Shown: piece after piece, positions 30,061 to 39,615 of the stretch
How positions within the stretch are numbered: position 1 is the first letter of the stretch
How the letters are laid out: every line of letters begins with the position of its first letter
NCBI GenBank assembly: GCA_021805805.1
Contig: JAJZEB010000003.1
Location: forward strand, 1 to 64,000
DNA: 64,000 bases
Source: Pseudomonadota bacterium
GTDB lineage: Bacteria > Pseudomonadota > Gammaproteobacteria > Burkholderiales > Burkholderiaceae_C
Direction of reading: 5' to 3'
Made by a program: the position numbers and the translations under genes
Notes under the pieces: generated by a model
Told to the model about the DNA's origin: nothing
The model's input: the letters and a program-made list of their open reading frames with translations, nothing else
The model's database searches: none

Positions 30061-30095
30061 GGTCGATTCAGGTCGATTCAGGTCGATTCAGGTCG
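30061..30095. repeat. Decamer tandem repeat GGTCGATTCA
   Basis: Three perfect copies of GGTCGATTCA (30061-30090) are followed by GGTCG (30091-30095), in the non-coding space between tRNA-Ser and pckG. Too few and too short for CRISPR. It could be a protein-binding array or slippage product. Confidence 0.9.
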
Positions 30096-30146
30096 TCTGC
30101 ACCGCGCGACGGCTACGTGCAAACCCCAATTGGCTACACTCGGGTA

Positions 30147-30198
30147 ACCGGAGCGCGCAAAGGGTCTCCAACACTCGATGCGGCAAGCTCCGGTTTTT
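30147..30198 (+). terminator. Terminator-like stem-loop in the pckG leader
   Basis: ACCGGAGC (30147-30154) pairs perfectly with GCTCCGGT (30187-30194), with an inner CGCA/TGCG helix, and four more T residues follow. It ends 62 bases before the pckG ATG. TACACT at 30135-30140 could be the -10 of a transcript that starts at the hairpin. It may be an attenuator of pckG or the end of a small RNA. Confidence 0.55.
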
Positions 30199-30260
30199 CC
30201 GTTCACAACGAGGGCGGCTCCCGGCAACCGCCCCGAAGAATCAAGTTCTGGAGCTGCCCG

Positions 30261-32126
<1,866 letters not shown>

Positions 32127-32153
32127 GACCGCAGCCAACCGGAGAAATCGACC

Positions 32154-32624
32154 ATGCACGAACAAGCCGTCCAGGACACCTACCCGGACAATCTGGCGCA
32201 TTGCTACGGCTGCGGCAGGCTCAATACCCAGGGCCATCACGTCCGCACCTTCTGGGACGGTGACGAGACGGTTTCGCGCTTCACGCCGCAGCCTTGGCAC
32301 ACCGCGGTCCCCGGTTTCGTCTACGGCGGCCTGATCGCCTCGCTGGTCGACTGCCACTCGACCGGCACGGCTGCCGCGGCGGCCTACCGCGCCGCGGGCC
32401 GCGAGCCCGGCAGCGAGCCGCCGCTGCGCTTCGTAACCGGTTCGCTGCATGTCGATTACCTGAAGCCGACCCCGCTCGGCGGCGAACTGGTCCTGCGCGG
32501 CCGCGTCAAGGAGCTCAAGGGGCGCAAGGTGGTCGTCGAAACGACGGTCTTCGCCGATGGTGTGGCGACCGCGCGCGGCGAAGTCGTCGCGCTGCAGATG
32601 CCCGACAATTTCGGCCAGGCCTGA
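32154..32624 (+). CDS. PaaI-family (hotdog) thioesterase
   Basis: This 156-residue single hotdog domain has an N-terminal HCYGCGRLNTQGHHV segment, PGFVYGGLIASLVDCHSTGTA (the catalytic-helix region with Gly-Gly and Asp) and LHVDYLKPTPLGGELVLRGRVKE. Such enzymes hydrolyse acyl-CoAs. The HCxGCGxxNxxGxxL start is a well-known subgroup of unknown substrate. GGAGAAA lies seven bases before the ATG. It is 27 bases after pckG, so the two probably share a transcript, although no pathway link is obvious. Confidence 0.82.
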   Translation: MHEQAVQDTYPDNLAHCYGCGRLNTQGHHVRTFWDGDETVSRFTPQPWHTAVPGFVYGGLIASLVDCHSTGTAAAAAYRAAGREPGSEPPLRFVTGSLHVDYLKPTPLGGELVLRGRVKELKGRKVVVETTVFADGVATARGEVVALQMPDNFGQA

Positions 32625-32669
32625 GCCCGGCACCGCGCCGCGTGCGGCCGGCGAGGCTTACCCGGCGGC

Positions 32670-33113
32670 TCAGCCGATCCCGCCGGGGTCGGCGTCGTGG
32701 GCCGGCGCCACACGGCGCATCATGTAGTAAGTCGCGCCGACCGCGATCACCGCCGCGGTGATCAGCGCGTAGGACCAGGTCGCATCCTGCAGCCGCCCCG
32801 GGCTTTCCACCGGAATGATGATCAGCTGACGCAGCAGCGTGATCAATGCCGCCTCGATGAACACCAGGACCGAGAAGCTTCCGGTGCGCATGTAGCGTAT
32901 CTCGGCCGAGATCAGCGACGACAGCACCCACAGGATGAACAGGTTGCCCAGCGCATGCAGGTAGCCCTGCGCCAGCTGGCCTGAACGCAAGGTCGCGACC
33001 ACGTCGCTGCCGAACTGCCAGATCAGCAGCAGGCTGGCGATCAGCAAGACCACGGCCATGAACACGTGGAGCAGCCGGTTGGCCCCCTCCATGATCGATT
33101 CGAACCAATGCAC
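32670..33113 (-). CDS. PsiE-family membrane protein
   Basis: The protein is 147 residues with four hydrophobic segments (near 15-33, 50-68, 78-98 and 110-130) and the sequence GYLHALGNLFILWVLSSLISAEIRYMRTGSFSVLVFIEAALI, typical of phosphate-starvation-inducible PsiE proteins. Their biochemical role is unknown. The start is GTG at 33113, with GGGGGA five to ten bases upstream; an in-frame ATG at 33092 is an alternative. Convergent with the thioesterase gene and divergent from the cyclic-di-GMP locus. Confidence 0.8.
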   Translation of the reverse strand: MHWFESIMEGANRLLHVFMAVVLLIASLLLIWQFGSDVVATLRSGQLAQGYLHALGNLFILWVLSSLISAEIRYMRTGSFSVLVFIEAALITLLRQLIIIPVESPGRLQDATWSYALITAAVIAVGATYYMMRRVAPAHDADPGGIG

Positions 33114-33275
33114 CGGATCCCCCGAGTTTGTGCTGGCGTGCGCCTACTTTAATTCATCGCGCAGGCTGCAGAAATGCCTCGGCGAAACCATTGCGGCAAT
33201 TATCACGGCGCGCCCGGGATCTTTAATCGACCCCTTCCTAGAATCGATTCCCCAACCACGCGCGAGGAGATTCGA

Positions 33276-33356
33276 ATGGCCTCAGCACTGCCTTCCGAAA
33301 CGCTCCGCGGCCGAGCCCGCATGCGCGCCGCGGGCAGCGGCGCGCGACGGAATTGA
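33276..33356 (+). CDS. Short leader frame (26 codons) overlapping the GGDEF-EAL gene start
   Basis: ATG at 33276 follows a good GAGGAG site by six bases and encodes MASALPSETLRGRARMRAAG and six more residues, stopping at TGA 33354-33356. That stop overlaps the TTG start of the next gene (AATTGATC). The downstream gene has no ATG or GTG of its own. Either this is a leader peptide whose translation is coupled to the next gene, or a one-base frameshift separates the true N-terminus from the rest. The sequence resembles no known protein. Confidence 0.45.
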   Translation: MASALPSETLRGRARMRAAGSGARRN

Positions 33357-35701
33357 TCGTCGACGCCGTCGGCGCGATCGGCCTGCTGGCCAGCGCCGTG
33401 CTGCTCGCGCTGGACCTGCGGCGCAGGCGCGCCCAACGCGCAGCGCAGCGCCTGGAGCAGGCGCGGCTTCGCGATGGCCTGACCGGACTCGACTCGCGCC
33501 TGGCGTTCGAGCAGCAGTTGCGCGCGCTCGGCGCCCGGCTGCGCGACGGAAGCATGCTGGCCGTGCTGGTGATCGACATCTACCGTTTCGCGCACCTCAA
33601 CGCACGCTGGGGGCGCGACGCCGGCGACGCCGTGCTGCGCGAGCTGGCCCGGCGGCTGCAGCGGCTGGGCGACCGCGCGGCGCTGGCCCGCGTCGGCCCC
33701 GACGCCTTCGCGCTGGCCTTCGCCGACGTCCATCCCGAACGCTGCAATGCGCTGGTCGACAGCGTCGTGGAATTGATGCACGAGAGATTCGACGCAGGGG
33801 TCGGCCAGCCGCTTGCGCTGTCGGCTTCAGTCGGCTGCGCACTCTACCCGGCCGATGCCGACACCCCGACGCGATTGCTCGGCGCAGCCGAGGCCGCGGT
33901 GTTCGGCCAGATCGAGCGCAGGCAGCAGGCGCTGGCTGCCGAAGTCGACGCCTATGGTGCCGAAGCGGCACGCCGACTGGCCTGGGCGGCGCGCTTTCTC
34001 AAGGTCAAGCTGCGTGACTTCGAACGCGAATACCTGGCGCGCCTGCAAGGCAGCGAGCCGGCGATCGCGTTGCACGACCTGCTCACCGAACTCGGGCTGC
34101 GCGGCTGGCACGGCGACGGGCACGTCGCGCTGCTGCTGCGCCCGACGCTGGACGCAGCGCGCCACCGCGAACGCGCGCTGCAACTGGGTCACCTGCTGAC
34201 CGCGCTCGGCGTTCCGGCCAAATGCTGCATCCGTGCCACCAGTTGGCTGCAGCAGGAGATCGGCGCGCTGACGCAGCGGTTTCCGGGCCGCCTGAGCCAG
34301 CGCAAGCTGCTGCTCGACCTGATTGCGCGGCGGCTGGAAGCCGACATGGCGTTGCAGCAGGAAGGCGCCGACGCGCTGCAGCAGGAGCTGTACCGCGCGC
34401 TGCGCGACTTCGACTCCACGCTGCCGTCGCTGCCGCGGCGCGTCGACCTGCTCGACTCGGCGATCGCGCTGCTGGGTCGCCTGCCGTACATGGTTTGCTG
34501 CGCCGCGTACACGCAAGGCGCCGACGGCCGCGCCGTGCTCGAAGCCGAGACCCACGCGCACCGGGTGTGGCTCGGTTCGCACCCCGAGCAGGCGATCGGC
34601 GGGCGGCGCGCCGAGGACATCGGCGCACGCGCCTGGACCCGCGCGTGGAGCTCGGCGCGGCTGGAGCTGGCCGACGACTCCGAACTGGCCGCACTGCAGG
34701 CCCCCGGCGTGCATGCAGTGGCGGCGCTTCCGGTGCTCGATACCGGTGGCAGCGTGCGCATCGTCGTACTGCTCTACGGACGTCTGCCGACGCAGTTCGC
34801 AACCGCGGCCATGCGCAGTTGCCTGGATGGCGCAGCGCAAGCCGTGACGCGCGAGCTCGCGCGCCTGAGCAAAGCCACGCAGCTTCCCGCGCTTCCGGCC
34901 GACCAGCGCAGCGCGTGGCGGCAGCGGCTGTTCGGCGGCGGGCTGCGCATGCACATGCAGCCGATCGTTCACCTGCCCAGCGCGACGTGCACGAAGGTGG
35001 AGGCGCTGGCGCGCTTGCAGCTCGACGAAGGAACGCTGCTGCCTCCGGGGCGCTTCCTGCCGGTGCTGGGCCACCTCGAACTCGACCGCCTGTTCATCGA
35101 CGGTCTGCACCAGTCGCTGGCAGCTTTGCGCCACTGGGAAAAGCATGGCGTGCTGCTCGATCTGTCGTACAACCTGCCACCGTGCACTCTGCGCAATTCC
35201 GACAGCGTCGATTGGATCGCCGACGCCCTGCGCCAGCATCGACTGCCGCCGCAGCGCCTGACGCTCGAATTGCTCGAGAACGAAGCCTTCGGCGATGAGG
35301 AGGACCTGCGGCACAACGCGGCGCGACTGCATGCGCTGGGCGTGCAGCTCGCGCTCGACGACCTGGGCAGCGGCTACAGCAGCCTGCTGCGGCTGCGCAA
35401 TCTGCCCTTCGACGTGGTCAAGATCGATCAGGCGCTGGTGCGCGGCATCGCCAGCGACAACTGGCGCAGCGTGCCGCTGGTCTCGGGCCTGGTCGAACTG
35501 GCGCGCAGCATCGGCCTGAGCATCGTCATCGAGGGGTTGGAAACGCAGGTTCTGCTCGAATTCGCCGCGCATCTGCGCGCCGACTACGCCCAGGGCTACG
35601 CCATCGCGAAGCCGATGCCTGCTGCGCAGATACCGGGCTGGGTGCGCGGCTGGCGCATGCCGCCGCTGGCCGGGATCAACCCGTTCGCGCTGGAGCGCTG
35701 A
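33353..35701 (+). CDS. Cyclic-di-GMP phosphodiesterase with degenerate GGDEF, globin-like and EAL domains
   Basis: The protein is 782 residues from TTG. A hydrophobic N-terminal helix (residues 2-20) is followed by a GGDEF-type domain (40-190) whose active site reads GPDAF (115-119), so it is probably not a cyclase. Residues 200-345 are helical; RALQLGHLLTALGV with His280 and RATSWLQQEI resemble the proximal-histidine region of globin-coupled sensors. A GAF-like stretch lies at 360-500. The EAL domain (530-760) keeps E550-A-L, DDLGSGYSS at 669-677, the KID lysine (690) and E727/E730, so it is probably an active phosphodiesterase. It may be a gas- or redox-controlled enzyme. Start is uncertain (see leader frame). 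Confidence 0.85.
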   Translation: MIVDAVGAIGLLASAVLLALDLRRRRAQRAAQRLEQARLRDGLTGLDSRLAFEQQLRALGARLRDGSMLAVLVIDIYRFAHLNARWGRDAGDAVLRELARRLQRLGDRAALARVGPDAFALAFADVHPERCNALVDSVVELMHERFDAGVGQPLALSASVGCALYPADADTPTRLLGAAEAAVFGQIERRQQALAAEVDAYGAEAARRLAWAARFLKVKLRDFEREYLARLQGSEPAIALHDLLTELGLRGWHGDGHVALLLRPTLDAARHRERALQLGHLLTALGVPAKCCIRATSWLQQEIGALTQRFPGRLSQRKLLLDLIARRLEADMALQQEGADALQQELYRALRDFDSTLPSLPRRVDLLDSAIALLGRLPYMVCCAAYTQGADGRAVLEAETHAHRVWLGSHPEQAIGGRRAEDIGARAWTRAWSSARLELADDSELAALQAPGVHAVAALPVLDTGGSVRIVVLLYGRLPTQFATAAMRSCLDGAAQAVTRELARLSKATQLPALPADQRSAWRQRLFGGGLRMHMQPIVHLPSATCTKVEALARLQLDEGTLLPPGRFLPVLGHLELDRLFIDGLHQSLAALRHWEKHGVLLDLSYNLPPCTLRNSDSVDWIADALRQHRLPPQRLTLELLENEAFGDEEDLRHNAARLHALGVQLALDDLGSGYSSLLRLRNLPFDVVKIDQALVRGIASDNWRSVPLVSGLVELARSIGLSIVIEGLETQVLLEFAAHLRADYAQGYAIAKPMPAAQIPGWVRGWRMPPLAGINPFALER

Positions 35702-35709
35702 GCTCGCGC

Positions 35710-35725
35710 CGGCCGCCTGCGGCCG
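35710..35725. other. Short hairpin between two cyclic-di-GMP genes
   Basis: CGGCCGC and GCGGCCG form a seven-base stem with a two-base CT gap, ten bases after the stop of the GGDEF-EAL gene. No T tract follows, so termination is doubtful; the two genes, 98 bases apart, may still be co-transcribed. Confidence 0.35.
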
Positions 35726-35799
35726 ACGTCGCGCGCGTCACGAAAGGGTCACGGCCGGAGCCTTACCATGCAGCAGCCTCGTCGCTCCCGCGCCCCAGC

Positions 35800-37590
35800 A
35801 TGCCGATGTCCTCGATCATTTGTCTGCCCGAAGTGCAGCACGGTGCGCCCGGCACGTGCCTCGACGCGACCCCATTGCACACCGTGTTCCAGCCGCTGCT
35901 GGACTTGCGCAACCGCCGCTACCACGGATTCGAGGCCCTGACCCGAGGCCCGTCGGGGTCGCAGCTCGAACGCCCCGACCAGTTGTTTGCCGCCGCGCGC
36001 GCGGCCGGCTGCCTGGCCGAATTCGACCGGCAGTGCGCACGCGGCGCGATCGAGCGCTTTGCCGCGCTGGGGCTGGAAGGCCAGCTGTTCCTGAACGTCA
36101 CCGAGGCCCTGTTCGCCTCGGGCTGGTTCGCCGACCAGGCCACGCTGCAGTGGCTGCAGTTGCTGGGGCTGGGGCCGTCCCGGCTGGTGCTCGAACTGCT
36201 CGAATCCGACACCCTCGGCGAGGACAGCCGCGCGCTCGACAACGCGCAGTTCCTGCGCGAACTCGGCTACGGCCTCGCGCTCGACGACCTCGGGCAGGGG
36301 TTCGGACGCTTCGCGCTGTGGAAGCGCTTGCGTCCGCGGTACCTCAAAATCGACCGCAGTTTCACGTGCAACATCGGAAGTGATCCTTTCAAGTCTGCGT
36401 TCGTGCAGTCGATGCTGCTGCTCGCCGAAGCCAGCCAGTCGATGGTCGTCGCCGAAGGCGTCGAGACCGAGCACGAACTGCTCACCCTGCGCGAACTCGG
36501 TGTCGCTTTGGCACAAGGGTTTTTCATCGCCCGGCCGCACCCGGAGCCGACCTCCGCGACACCGGCCCACGCCTGCGCGCTGCTCGACACCCCGCAGCCG
36601 ACGCTGCACGCGCTGGCCACGCGCGGCAGCATCGAGCAGACCGTGCTGGGGCTGGCGCGACGGGTCGAACCGGTCCCGGGTCATACCCGACTCGATACGG
36701 TGCTGAAAATGCTCGAAGCCGACCCGGAACTGATGTCGGTTCCGGTGGTCGACCCGACAGGCCGCGCGCTGGGCATCGTCAACCGCTACGTCATCGCCGA
36801 CCGCATGTTCCGCCCGCATGTGCGCGACTTGTTCGGCAACAAGCCGTGCACGCTGGTGATGAGCGCCGACGTGCTGCGGCTCGACGCCGGCGCGAGCCTG
36901 CGCGAAGCCAGCAGCCTGATCGCGGATTCGAGCTACCGCCACGCCACCGAGGGTGTGCTGGTGACCGAGCAGGGTCTGTACCGCGGCATTCTGCTCGTCG
37001 GCGACCTGCTGCGCCTGATCACGGAATTCCAGGTGCAGGCTGCGCGCTACGCCAATCCGCTGACCCTGCTTCCGGGCAATGTGCCGATCAACGACTGCAT
37101 CGACCGCTGGCTGCGCGAAGGCCTTCCGTTCGCAGCGGCGTATTGCGACATCGACAACTTCAAGGCGTTCAACGATCGCTTCGGCTACCGCATGGGCGAC
37201 GAAATCATCCTGCTGCTCTCCGCACTGCTGCGCGACGTGCTGCCACGAGCCGACTGTTTCGTCGGCCATATCGGCGGCGACGATTTCATCGTGCTGACCC
37301 GCGACGCGCACTGGGAGGACGCGCTGCGCGGTCTTCTGCAGCGCTTCGCCGAAGGCGCCGCGCGGCTTTTCGACGCCGACACCGTGGCGCTGGGCGGTTA
37401 CTGGTCGGAAACCCGGCGCGGCGACGCGATGTTCTTCACGCTGCCGACGCTGTCGATCGGCGCATGCACGATCCATTCCCACGCCTTCGATTCGCACCGC
37501 GAAGTTGCCAACCTGCTCGCCGAATTGAAAAAGGCCGCCAAACGCACCCCCGGCAGCAAGCTGTTCGTCGACCGCAGGCAGCACGGCTGA
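35800..37590 (+). CDS. EAL-CBS-GGDEF cyclic-di-GMP protein
   Basis: The protein is 596 residues with the reverse domain order of its neighbour. The N-terminal EAL domain has GFEALTRGP (Glu45), LALDDLGQGFGRF, YLKID and AEGVETEHELL, so phosphodiesterase residues are kept. A CBS-pair-like region (about 285-400) contains SVPVVDPTGRALGIVNRYVIADRMF. The C-terminal GGDEF domain has GGDDF near residue 491, a permissible variant, with FCDIDNFKAFND-like CDIDNFKAFNDRFGYRMGDE. It may both make and degrade cyclic-di-GMP under control of an adenine nucleotide at the CBS pair. ATG at 35800; a second ATG at 35806 is possible. Located 98 bases after the GGDEF-EAL gene. Confidence 0.9.
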   Translation: MPMSSIICLPEVQHGAPGTCLDATPLHTVFQPLLDLRNRRYHGFEALTRGPSGSQLERPDQLFAAARAAGCLAEFDRQCARGAIERFAALGLEGQLFLNVTEALFASGWFADQATLQWLQLLGLGPSRLVLELLESDTLGEDSRALDNAQFLRELGYGLALDDLGQGFGRFALWKRLRPRYLKIDRSFTCNIGSDPFKSAFVQSMLLLAEASQSMVVAEGVETEHELLTLRELGVALAQGFFIARPHPEPTSATPAHACALLDTPQPTLHALATRGSIEQTVLGLARRVEPVPGHTRLDTVLKMLEADPELMSVPVVDPTGRALGIVNRYVIADRMFRPHVRDLFGNKPCTLVMSADVLRLDAGASLREASSLIADSSYRHATEGVLVTEQGLYRGILLVGDLLRLITEFQVQAARYANPLTLLPGNVPINDCIDRWLREGLPFAAAYCDIDNFKAFNDRFGYRMGDEIILLLSALLRDVLPRADCFVGHIGGDDFIVLTRDAHWEDALRGLLQRFAEGAARLFDADTVALGGYWSETRRGDAMFFTLPTLSIGACTIHSHAFDSHREVANLLAELKKAAKRTPGSKLFVDRRQHG

Positions 37591-37616
37591 GCGCAGCCCG
37601 GCCCTGGGGGCGCTCA
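37588..37616. repeat. GC-rich palindromic element between convergent genes (copy 2)
   Basis: TGAGCGC (37588-37594) and GCGCTCA (37610-37616) are perfect inverted arms. The TGA at one end is the stop of the EAL-CBS-GGDEF gene, and the TCA at the other is the stop of the PAP2 gene on the minus strand. The 26 bases at 37591-37616 match 8423-8448 except for one base. It may act as a bidirectional terminator; there is no T tract. Confidence 0.6.
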
Positions 37617-38204
37617 AGTGCACAGCGGCAGCCTGCGATGCAGCAGCACGCCGAGATGCTGCAAGACGGGCTCCACCGGCCATTGCGTGCCGTGCATGAC
37701 CACCACGACCAGAGCTGCCGTGCCGAGCAGAGCCGGAACGTCGAGCCGCAGTTCGGCACCCTTCGCGCTGCGCTGCAGCAAGGCCAGCGCTCCGACGCCG
37801 ATTCCCAGGCCGACGACGACCTCGGGCACCGTATGCGCATGCACGATGACCCGCGACACGCCGATCGCCGCCACCGCAAGCAGGGCCAGACCCAGCGCCA
37901 GCGCGCGCAGCACGCGCGCTCGCCCGATGCACGCCAGCAGTGCGACGCCGCCGTAGACCAGCGCGCTCATCGCGGCGTGGCCGCTGGGACTGAACGCCCT
38001 GTGTGCCGGGCCGGCGCTGTCGGCGCAGTCGCTGAAACCGATTTTCAGCAGCACCATGCTCGAACCGCAGACGACGACCGCGAGCAGCCAGCCGCGCAGC
38101 AGCCGCGGCGAGCCGCCGAACGCGAGCACGACCAGCGTGGCCGCAGCCAGCGGCAAGGTCACGGCCGAATCGCCGTAATTGGTCAGAAAGGTCCAGGCAG
38201 TCAT
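37614..38204 (-). CDS. PAP2-family membrane phosphatase
   Basis: The protein is 196 residues with about six hydrophobic segments. The PAP2 motifs are SPSGHAAMSALVYGG (PSGH) and SRVIVHAHTVPEVVVG (SRx5Hx3 with Glu where Asp is usual). The first KxxxxxxRP motif is not evident, so activity is uncertain. Family members dephosphorylate membrane lipids such as phosphatidic acid or undecaprenyl pyrophosphate. ATG at 38204 (MTAWTFLTNYGDSAV) gives the normal start; an upstream frame is not protein-like. Convergent with the EAL-CBS-GGDEF gene. Confidence 0.82.
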   Translation of the reverse strand: MTAWTFLTNYGDSAVTLPLAAATLVVLAFGGSPRLLRGWLLAVVVCGSSMVLLKIGFSDCADSAGPAHRAFSPSGHAAMSALVYGGVALLACIGRARVLRALALGLALLAVAAIGVSRVIVHAHTVPEVVVGLGIGVGALALLQRSAKGAELRLDVPALLGTAALVVVVMHGTQWPVEPVLQHLGVLLHRRLPLCT

Positions 38205-38319
38205 CGGCGACGGTTCACGCCGCGACCATGCGGCAGCGCCGCATCTTAGCGCCAGCCGCGCGCACCCCCGGGCTTCCGGCAAGCGGCGCGGACCGTCTCC
38301 GCAGGCCTGCGGCCGCGGC

Positions 38320-38928
38320 TCAGGCGCCGCCGCGCCGCAGCGCGATCAGCGGCTGCACCCGAGGCGCGCGCAGGCTTGGGCGTTGCGCCTCGGGAGCGGA
38401 CAGCGGCTGCACCTCGCGCATGCCGCTCAGGCTGCGGCGCGCCAGATCCTGGTACGTCCCCGTGGCACCGAGCTTCCACGCGACCTCGTCGTCGGTCAAC
38501 GCACGTCGGACCTTCGCCGGCAGACCGGCGACCAGGGTTCGCGGCGGCACGCGCATGCCTGCGGGGACGAACGCGCACGCAGCGACGATCGCCTGCGCAC
38601 CGATTTCGGCATCGTCCATGACCACCGCGTTCATGCCGACCATCGAATCGGCACGCACCAGGCAGCTGTGCAGCACCGCGCCGTGGCCGATGTGGCCATT
38701 GCGCTCGACCACGGTGTCGTGGCCCGGAAAACCGTGCATCACGCAACAATCCTGCAGGTTCGCACCTTCGTGCAGAACGATGCGACCGAAGTCTCCCCGC
38801 AGGCTCGCGCACGGCCCGACATAGCAGCCCGCGCCGACGAACACGTCGCCGATCAGAACCGCGCTCGGGTGCACGTACGCGGTCGGGTCGACCACCGGCA
38901 CGACGTCGTCGATCGCATAACAGGGCAT
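38320..38928 (-). CDS. paaY: Phenylacetate-pathway thioesterase PaaY (gamma-carbonic-anhydrase fold)
   Basis: This 202-residue left-handed beta-helix protein has hexapeptide repeats (PSAVLIGDVFVGAGCYVGPCASLRGDFG) and the family metal histidines in LQDCCVMHGF, GHIGHGAVLHSC. In phenylacetate catabolism PaaY hydrolyses stalled CoA intermediates. ATG at 38928 follows a strong GAGGAGGAG site. It is divergent from the paaI-paaABCDE-paaR run, with a palindromic operator candidate between them. The C-terminal 35 residues (PLSAPEAQRPSLRAPRVQPL) extend past the helix. Confidence 0.9.
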   Translation of the reverse strand: MPCYAIDDVVPVVDPTAYVHPSAVLIGDVFVGAGCYVGPCASLRGDFGRIVLHEGANLQDCCVMHGFPGHDTVVERNGHIGHGAVLHSCLVRADSMVGMNAVVMDDAEIGAQAIVAACAFVPAGMRVPPRTLVAGLPAKVRRALTDDEVAWKLGATGTYQDLARRSLSGMREVQPLSAPEAQRPSLRAPRVQPLIALRRGGA

Positions 38929-38990
38929 GTCTCCTCCTCGGGTTTTCCCGCTGCGCGGTTTGATCTGGATCACCTATCGTACCGTTAAAT

Positions 38991-39045
38991 TTGACCGACC
39001 GGTAGGTCGAAAAAGCCCGCGGGCTCCGCTGCACTTGACCGACGT
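38991..39045. promoter_or_regulatory. Candidate PaaR operators between paaY and paaI
   Basis: GACCGACC (38993-39000) and GGTAGGTC (39001-39008) form a 16-base inverted repeat with seven of eight matching pairs. The half-site TTGACCGAC (38991-38999) recurs at 39035-39043, and GACCGGTCGG follows at 39055. Their place in the divergent gap and the linked TetR gene make them good candidates for PaaR binding. Confidence 0.6.
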
Positions 39046-39097
39046 CAGGCGTCAGACCGGTCGGCGCCCGCCCCATTCCTGCGCGATGGAGATCCGC

Positions 39098-39559
39098 GTG
39101 AAGCGTTCCGAACCCGAAACCGACCATGCGCAGCAGCGCGCCGAGCGCGCGCGCGGCGCGATGATGCAGCACGACCGCGTCCTCGACACCCTGGGCATCA
39201 CGGTCGACAGCATCGGCCCGGGGCGCGCCGCAGTCTCGATGCGCGTGCGCGACGACATGCTCAACGGCTTCGCGATCTGCCACGGCGGCCTGATCACCAC
39301 CCTGGCCGATACGGCGTTCGCCTATGCCTGCAACAGCCATGGCGAGCGCACCGTGGCGTCGGGTCTGAGCGTGGATTTCGTCGCTCCGGCGCAAGCCGGC
39401 GACCAGCTGCGTGCCGACGCGCTCGAGCAGACCCAACGCGGCCGCACCGGGGTCTACGACGTCGTGGTGCGCAACCAGCGCGACGAACTCGTCGCGCTGT
39501 TCCGCGGCCGCGCGCACCGCGTCAAGGCGCGCGCCGCCGACGCGTCGGCGCAGGCCTGA
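39098..39559 (+). CDS. paaI: Phenylacetate-pathway acyl-CoA thioesterase PaaI
   Basis: This is a 153-residue hotdog thioesterase. [32 protein letters not shown] carries the HGG and Asp of the PaaI active site. It hydrolyses phenylacetyl-CoA derivatives that block the pathway. GTG at 39098 has GGAG six bases upstream and is preferred; ATG at 39086 would add four residues but has no site. First gene of the plus-strand paa run, 56 bases before paaA. Confidence 0.88.
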   Translation: MKRSEPETDHAQQRAERARGAMMQHDRVLDTLGITVDSIGPGRAAVSMRVRDDMLNGFAICHGGLITTLADTAFAYACNSHGERTVASGLSVDFVAPAQAGDQLRADALEQTQRGRTGVYDVVVRNQRDELVALFRGRAHRVKARAADASAQA

Positions 39560-39615
39560 TCGGCACGGATTCGGCCAACGCTGCCCCGCGACGCAAGACC
39601 GGAGGAAACGACTCG

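Noticed and set aside
30061..30095. CRISPR array
   Set aside because: The units are ten bases with no spacers and no cas genes in the window.
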